In this document: positions 1-8,600 of the stretch, one piece after another
How positions within the stretch are numbered: position 1 is the stretch's first letter
Layout of the letters: every line of letters begins with the position of its first letter
Assembly: GCA_013365325.1 (NCBI GenBank)
Contig: JABVXV010000753.1
Location: 1-10,810 of the forward strand
Source of the DNA: Dipetalonema caudispina
Taxonomy: Eukaryota; Nematoda; Chromadorea; Rhabditida; Onchocercidae
Length of the DNA: 10,810 bases
Reading direction: 5' to 3'
The notes under the pieces: model-generated
Told to the model about the DNA's origin: nothing
What the model saw: only the letters and a program-made list of their open reading frames with translations
Databases searched by the model: none
Position numbers and translations under genes: made by a program

Positions 1-121
<121 letters not shown>

Positions 122-342
122 ATGTTTGCAGATGATTCTAAATGGTGGTATTTTTTTGGTCGGCAAAAATTAGTCGAGCCAAAGAATAAGAATAATCGAG
201 AACAAGAATGTCGTGATAATTTGGTTGAATCCTTTGTCGAGCATCATTTATCGGTTGAACAAATTAAAGATATTTATATCGATTCAAATATTCATTCTCA
301 GTATCCGGAACGAAGTGATGGATTAAGCTCCATTGAAGCACG
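122..342 (+). CDS. Exon 1: cytoplasmic N-terminus
   Basis: The ATG at 122 follows an in-frame TAA at 119-121 that belongs to the triplet repeat. The segment [11 protein letters not shown] matches the family's 'DDHKLSLDEL' region, and GLSSIEAR matches 'GLTTARAAE', so the reading frame is secure. The donor CG|GTCAGA leaves phase 2. Joined to exon 2 it aligns with Na+/K+-ATPase without a gap. The first 40 or so residues (aromatic WWYFF, then K/N/R/E-rich) are not recognisable. A possible acceptor, TTTGCAG, ends at 131, so this could be an internal exon and the true start could lie upstream. Reading on past 342 runs into the intron. Confidence 0.8.
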
Positions 343-1311
343 GTCAGAAAAGAAAATTACATCTTTAATAATTAGAATTTCATGCTACGATGGTAGCTTT
401 TGTTTTAATTTCCTTCACTTTAAAGATCATCATTTTTCCTTTCAAAAAGAAAGTATATGGAAGAAATAGATTGGAAAAATAATTATTGATTAATTATGTA
501 ATTATTGTTATCATTCAATAACAAATTTATATCTGAGTAATTATATCTTCATAACTTGAAATAATAAAGTAGTAATAATTATATTGTAGAATACTTTTTC
601 CTTTTTTTCTATTTTTAGCAATGGAAAAATTTTCAAATTTATTTCATTTCTTTATTTGATTTCTTATTTTATTGTTTTTTATTTTTGCTTCCTCTGCAAC
701 TCATCTTTGATTTGTTACAAATTGTTTTCTTTTTAGCTCTAATTGAAGTCGATCTTTTTTTTTATTCCTAGTTTTAATTATTTGTAAAATCGAACTTGAA
801 ATGTTTAGAATAATGTTATTAGTGATTAGATGGTTTCATAGAGTCACTTTCCACCACTCATTGATAAGAGATGATAAAAATGGCGATGAATCATTTCACA
901 TATATTAAAATAGTATTAATAAAGAAATCACTTATTTATAAATTAATCCTATCATTTAAATTATACAATTTTAAGTAAACGTTTACGTGATGGTGGTGCT
1001 AATATTATCGAATGTCCACGTAAAATCAATAATGTGAAATTGTTTCTGCGTCAATTTTTGTATCGATTATGGTTATTACTTCTTGGTAAGTATTATTATT
1101 ACATTGAATAATTTTTTTTTTTTTTTTTTTAAATTTTGCATGTTAAAGTTCTTGTAGATGTTACAAAAAATTTCTACTTTTCATCACAATTGAAAATACA
1201 CAAATAATTTTAAATTTATTCCTTTTAGTTCGAAAGAAAAAAAAAATCGATCAGGTTGAAAAAAGTTTTTTCTTTTTTAGTTTTGAACATACCATTAAAT
1301 TATAAATGTTC

Positions 1312-1344
<33 letters not shown>

Positions 1345-4300
1345 GTAATTTTGTAATAGTGCAATTTTCCAATGAAAAAAAGAAAAAAGATGCATGTTGC
1401 AAGAAATATTATTGTTGATAATTTATGAATAAGCAAGTAAATATATTTTTACATTTAATTAGTAAAAAACCTAACAAGTAATTAATCAATACATGCAAAA
1501 AATAGAGGTAATTAATTAATTAAGCATTTAAATAGACAAACAGTTTGAAAAACAAATAAACAAATGATTTTTTTTCTCACAATATTGTAGAATTGTACGA
1601 TTGTTTTGCATTGGTACGATAATTTAATGAAACATATAGTGTAATTAAAATTAAAAAATTAACTATCTTTTGAACACCATATGAAAATTTACTTTCGCTC
1701 ATTTATATTTATTTTGTTTACATTGTACTTTTACCTATATCATAATAATTAGAAGTAAAAGTATACGAAAAATTCAAAAATTGATTGATCAAAAAATGAT
1801 AATAAACATGTATTCATAATATTTTAAATAATTATCACTCTATTTCTGTTTACCCATTGGCTATTTGTTTTTCATTTTACTATTCATTTATTTATTTCTG
1901 TTTATTTCCCATTTATCTTACCTAATTTATTTTTTTGCCTGTTGTAACAATATGTGATGGGAAAATTTAATTATTGATATTTTTTTTTATTGATTTCAAA
2001 AATTTATCATTTTTAATAATAATAATTGCTAATATTACTATCAGTATTATCACCATAATAATAAGAATGGGATAATAATTGTCTTCAGTTATCGGATTAT
2101 TTTTCATTTTATTCTTTAAATTTAAAATTTAATGAATTGAATCAATTTAGCTTTTCAATCTTAATGTGATAACATAATTTTAATACTATCAATATTTATT
2201 GCTATTAATATCTTTTTTTTTTTTGCACAATATTAAATAGTAACTAACTAATTTATTAATTTGCAATGTTAAAATGTAATTAATTAATTTGCAGTATTAA
2301 AATACTAACAAAATATTTCAGGTGCAGCAATGCTAAGTTTGGCAACTTATATTATTCATTTAATGCATGGTAATAATGAACCTATAAATCTTTATTGTAC
2401 ATTAATTCTTATTTTAATTGTTACCCTTATGTGTTTTATGACATTTTATCAAGAAAAACAAACACTTCAAGTGAGTTTTTTCTTTTTTTTTGCTGAATTC
2501 ATTTATTAATTAATTCATCGAACATTTTAATCATAATTAAATTATTAACAAACATAAATGTAAAATACAAGAATGCTAATAATTAGATTTATTATTGTTA
2601 GCATTTTAGCTAATATTATAATAGTTTTTTATCATTACGATTAGTTATTTATCATCAATTTTAATCATATTGCAATAGTTTATCACATTAAAATGACATT
2701 TTTAAAATTTTGCTATATTTTATTGAAATATATTTTGGAGAAATTTCCATAATATTATAGGTAATAAGTGATTTAAAAGCAGTTCTTCCGACTTCTTGCA
2801 TTGTTATCCGAGATTGTAAAAAGCAACAGGTACCGGAAGAGGAATTAGTTACCGGTGATTTGGTTGTAATAACCGCTGGTGCTATTATACCTGCTGATAT
2901 GCGTATTTTGCAATCAAATGGTTTAAAGATTGAAACATCAGCTGTAACAGGTTTACCTGACATTTTTCTTCCGGTAGCATTAATGATATTCTGTTATCAT
3001 CATAGTTTCTTCACGGATTAAAATGAAATGATAATCAATCCTGTCAACATTATCAATGCATTATATCATTGATATCGCATAGGATAAATCTTGATCAAGC
3101 TATTAATCTAACTGTTGATCTATAAATTAAATTTGTTTAAGCTAGATCAAGTGACTGATCTGAGTAAGTGTTACTCTAGATTAAGCTAAATGTTAATTAA
3201 TACTGATCTATGTGTTTAACTTAATTAAGACTTCGATTAATCAAGCAACGAATCTATGTATTAATATAAAATCGTACCAAAATTCAAAGTACTTTTTTTT
3301 TTTAACTTTCAACATTTAACAGTATTTTACTGTTAAATACTGTTAGATGTTAAAAGCGAAAAGTTTTCTATCATATTCTCTTGAGTATATTTAATTTTTT
3401 TAATTTCTAGGTGACAAAGAAGCTTATGATTATACACATGAAGCTGTTGTAAAATATCCATCAGTGTTCGAAGCAAGAAATGTAGCATTTAAAGGATCAT
3501 TTTGTCTTGAAGGTGATGGAATAGGAATTGTTGTACGAACTGGAAAATATACGGTAATTTAGAATCGTTTTTTTTTTTTTGTATATGAAAATTTCTTTTT
3601 CTGTTTCTAATTTAAATTCGATGAATTTATTATTGTATTTTAGGTTCTTGGCTACATTATAAATATTCATCAGCAAGTTAGCAAAACACGAAGCAAGCTA
3701 AAAATGGAAATTGATGAATTTGTTAATTTTATATCAATCTTAGCTTTGGTTATGGCAACAGTATTCTTCCTGTTCGGTAGTATCATAAATAAGTTCGCTT
3801 CTTCGTCCTTTTTTTTTCTAAACTTTTAATAAAAAAATTTTTTAAATTTTAAACAAGACGATAAAGATATTGCAGTTAATGTTATTGATTAATTTATACT
3901 CTAAAATTTTAAGTAATTTCGCAAAAATTTTATCTGTCGGATATTATTTGAGTTGCAAAAAATAAATATACAAGATTTTCATCATATTCATCATCAATCA
4001 TATAAAATAATGACTTTATTATTAAAATATTAAAATTTATTTGGTTAAATGGTAATTACTACAATCGTTAATATTATGTCTTCAATCAGTGTATTTTTTT
4101 TTTTTTCTTTTTTTTTAGCTTTCAAAATGTTTTGGATCATTTTATCATTGGTTTCTTGATTATTATCGTAGCAAATGTACCACAAGGTTTACCAGCAATG
4201 GTTATTTCACAGTTGGCAATTATTGGTAGACGATTAGCTAGCAAAAATGTTTATATCAAAAAGTTGGATATTATTGATGAACTTGGTGCTACAACCGTAG

Positions 4301-5453
4301 TTGCAACTGATAAAACTGGCACTCTTACACAAAGTTTGATGGTACTCACTGATTTATGGTACAGTCGAAAGCATCAACCAAGTTTGTTATTTAAATAAAA
4401 AAAAAAAAAAAAAATCATTATTTAAATTTGATTTGTTGAAATCAAAATGAAAGAAAAGAATTTTGCATGTAAAGATGCATTTTATAAATTTCTTATGAAA
4501 TTTATTTTTGGAAAAAAAAGTATTAGCTGTTGTAGTGGAAGATATTTTAAATTCAAATTTCCAAAATTTCATCCATTTTTTTAAAGAAAAAATAAAATTC
4601 ATTCATTCTTTTTCTTAAATCTAAATTTTTTTTTTTTGAAACATTGCGTAAAAATTTTTTCAATATTTCCTACATTGAATAAAATTCCCATTTATTCTAG
4701 TTTAAATGAATTAATATATAAATTAATATCTGATTTTTTTTTAATTTATCATTTTTAACTTTTTATATTTGCATATAAGTTGAAATAAGAATGTCTATTA
4801 TTTTTTCGGAAAATTATGATATTATTTCGATTTATTCCTATTATATTTTAGGTCATAACTATGTGAATAATCAATCTATTCTTAATATGAACTGTCAGAA
4901 ACCGGTACTGGAACAACCATTATCCGATATATTTGTTGTAATGAGTGTTTGCAATAGGGCGCATTTCGAATGTGTTCGTAAACCATTAGCTTCAGAAAGA
5001 GAAGCTCAAGCGAAGGTTTCAGCAAAGATGCTAAACATGGGCCAAGTCAGCAAACGATTTACTGTCCTGTTAGTTAATATTAAGAAAAAAAAAAAATTGT
5101 AGAATTGTGAAAAATTTTATAAAAGAAGAGAAAATAATAATGAAATAAAAAATGATAAATTTCAATCATGATTTGTAAAATTCGTTTACCATGTATATTT
5201 AAAATATTTCTTTTGAAACATATTGATTGTTATGTTTGTCTCTTTTAATTCCGGTTTTATCAAATGCTATTTATGGAAAAATGAACAGTTAGAGAGTTTT
5301 CGATAAGACAAAAACAAAAAAATTATATCGAAAAGTACTGAAATTTTTATAATTTGTGCAAAATATTGACTCTTATTTTAATGAGAAATGATGTCAAATA
5401 AATTATTGTTCTCATTATTATTATAACTGTTATTACGACTATTATTATTATTA

Positions 5454-5515
<62 letters not shown>

Positions 5516-5537
5516 GCTATCATTATTATCATTATTA

Positions 5538-5604
<67 letters not shown>

Positions 5605-8600
5605 CATTAATTACTATTATTGTTATTATTATTATCATTAGTTACTACTATTACTATTATTATTTCTATTATTACTATCGGTACTGTCATTTGTATTATT
5701 ATTTGAAACAATTACAAAACATTATTGAAAATAACACTCAATTTTTTTCCAAAATTTTGCAAAATTAATATTTTAGAAATTCCGTCACTGGAAAGCCAAC
5801 AATGGTATTTGCGATACAAAACAATGCAGTGGAAACAAGAGATGTCCACAAGTCGGACGATATCCAAGAAGCTGATGAAGTTCAGGTATCAGGGATCAAA
5901 GTTCAATTTAAATCATTTAACATGATAATATTGCAAATAGCAAAATTAGCAAAATTGAAGTATACATTTTATTGCAGTTAATTGAGTAAAATTATTGCTA
6001 AGATAAACAAAGGCGAAAAAAAAAACACTAAAATAATGAAAAGAAAATTAGTAAAAATTGATAAAAAATAGTAAAACAATAAATTTGGAAATTTTTGCAG
6101 AATAATCTGATATTGTTATCACTGCAGAAAAGTGTTTGAAGGTAAAGAAAAAAAAGAGAAGATGATTTGTGAGAAATTGATTAAATCATCAAGGCAAAAC
6201 ATTTTAGATAATAGATGTAAAAAATCTTCGATATGGATGAAATCTCTTACAATTTAACTTAATTAGTTAAACTTAAATTACCAAAATGAGATTTCGATTT
6301 CGTTAATAAAATTTTAAAGTTAGAAGGAAAAATGATAGCTTATGAAAGGTGGCTAATATGCATTTTTATCAGAAGTATATAATTACTGGTATTAATAGTT
6401 TATATTTAATCTTTTTTCTTGCAAATTTTTACACGACATTCCATTTGATTGTTTTTTTCGAAACGAAATATGATAAATTAAATATAATTGATAATTGATT
6501 TGATTCAAAAAAGATAGGCTAAAATTTAATTCAAATTGATTTAAAATTGATGCAAAATTGTGGTAAATACATTTTTTGAATGAGAAATTCCAAAATTTAC
6601 AGTTTTTTTTTTCTTTTTTCTTTCAAAGCAATCAAACTGTTGCAATGTCAGGGCAGTAATGTATTTGAACGTGATCATATATACGGTTCACCGTCAGATG
6701 TTGCGTTACTTCGTTACGTGGAAATGTTTTCATCAGTAGAGAAAATTCGAATGAATTACATTGTAAGTAAATAATTTAATCTTTTACTCACCATAATTTA
6801 AAATTATAGTTTTATAAAAAAAAAAAATTAGTATCATTTTTTTCATCATAACCTTTATCGAAATAATGGAAAATCCTAAAAATTGTAACGGATATGAAAA
6901 AATTGAAAGTACTGTAATTTATAGCTGACATATAAAATGATTAAGAGTTAAATTTTCCTTAATCATTTTATTTTTTACTTTATTTGTTTAATTGTTCGTG
7001 ATATGCAAATATTTCACAAATTTACATAATTTATGACTTTTTCAATGATTTAAAAAAAACGAAAAGAATTTTTTGTTAAGACATAAGAAATAAGCGAAAT
7101 TAAAAAATTGATGATAGCAAAACAAATAGTTTTTTTTTTTTCTTAATTTTCTTTTTTTTTTTGTAGACAGTTCTTGATATGCCATTTAATTCGGTTCGTC
7201 GATATCATTTGGTGATAGCACGTGATGTAACGGAATTATCAGAAATGGAAAAAGATAAGAAATCAATGAATCAATCAAATAATGGTGCTATGTTTATAAT
7301 GATGATTAAAGGTGCACCGGAAGTTGTATTGAAATATTGTAATTACCTGCAAGTTGATGAAGAATGTTTACCAATTGATGAGAAACTTCATCAAGAGTGC
7401 CAGGTGAACCCTCAAACGTAAGTATGTGAGCAACAAATGTTAAGTAAAAAAAAAAAAAAAACAAAAAAAAAGTTTTTAAATTTATTAAAAATTTGTTTTC
7501 TTTTTTTTATAACTTTTTTAATTTTCATTTTTCGGTAAAAAAAAAAAAAAAACGACAAATAAAATCTTTTAAAAAACAACATATATATATTTATATTTAT
7601 ATACAGTTCTTTAATAAAATTTCATATTTGATTTATATGGAAAAATATATTGGCTAAATACTATCAAATATTTGAGCTGAACAAAAAATTCCAACAAATA
7701 GTTAATTTTATTTGTTAAATTAATTATGCATTTTATATAAACGTTTAACTCTTACATTTTAATTTTAATTTATAATTTATTTTTTAAAAACCAACAATAG
7801 TATTATGTATTATGGTAATTTTTACTTTGCAAAAAATTTTAGGCAGCTTGGGAACATTTTGGAAATGAAGGAAAACGAGTATTTGCATTTGCTATAAAGC
7901 GTTTTTTTATCAATGATGCAAATGCTAAATTTACATCTTTTGATATAATACTGGAAAATTTAACATTTTTAGGAATGACAGCGTTAGTTGATCCACCACG
8001 GTGAGTTTTTCTCCCAATTTTTTTTTTTTTTTTTTTTTTTTTTCAAATTAATATATTCTATTTTTTTTTAGATCGAAATTTTTTCTTTTTAAAAGATTAC
8101 AAAAAATAATTTTTTTAGAAAAAAAAATACAAAAATGGAAATTTTGAAAAATTCTTTTTTTTCAATGTGTAATTTTTTTTTTAAGAGATGATGCAGCAAA
8201 TGCAATAAAACAATGTAAAGAAGCTGGCATTAAAGTTTATATGATCACAGGTATAACATTTGTATTTTTTTTTTTTTTTTTTTAAATAAGTTTCATTGTT
8301 CAGTTCATAAATATAATAATTAAATGAATGGAAATTAGTGCTTCTTATTGGGAACATACAGTTGACATATGACCTATTGTTTGTTAGGTTCTCCATATTG
8401 TAATATTTGATTTTTAGGCTTGTTTCCAGCATTAACAATAATTTTCAACATTAGTGATTGTCTATAAAATTTTCTTAGCTAATAGCTAACGATGAGTTTA
8501 TTTAAAAATTATTGAATATGAAACACCAATAAATGTTTAATTATATTTATATATTTTAGCAAATATATGACCAAAGTAATGAAATTTACCTTTCTTGAAA

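Noticed and set aside
1251..1436. Minus-strand frame with a poly-Lys run
   Set aside because: Generated by the 29-base T run of intron 2; no homology.
2688..2963. Minus-strand frame of 91 codons
   Set aside because: It overlaps exon 4, whose plus-strand protein aligns well to the A domain; the minus frame is a shadow.
2947..3021. Readthrough of exon 4 giving TGLPD in place of TGD
   Set aside because: It loses family homology and meets a stop; the GTTTAC donor and the exon 5 acceptor restore a proper A domain.
4387..4602. Minus-strand Phe/Lys-rich frame of 71 codons
   Set aside because: Low-complexity reading of intron 7.
5347..5768. Long open frames of poly-Ile, poly-Asn and poly-Leu on both strands
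   Set aside because: They are readings of the TTA microsatellite within intron 8, with no start context or homology.
5725..5925. Plus-strand frame of 66 codons over exon 9
   Set aside because: It is offset from the frame that fits the exon 8 and exon 10 phases, and it starts in AT-rich intron sequence.
8181..8438. Minus-strand frame of 85 codons
   Set aside because: Shadow of exon 13 plus intron, with poly-Lys from a T run and no recognisable domain.
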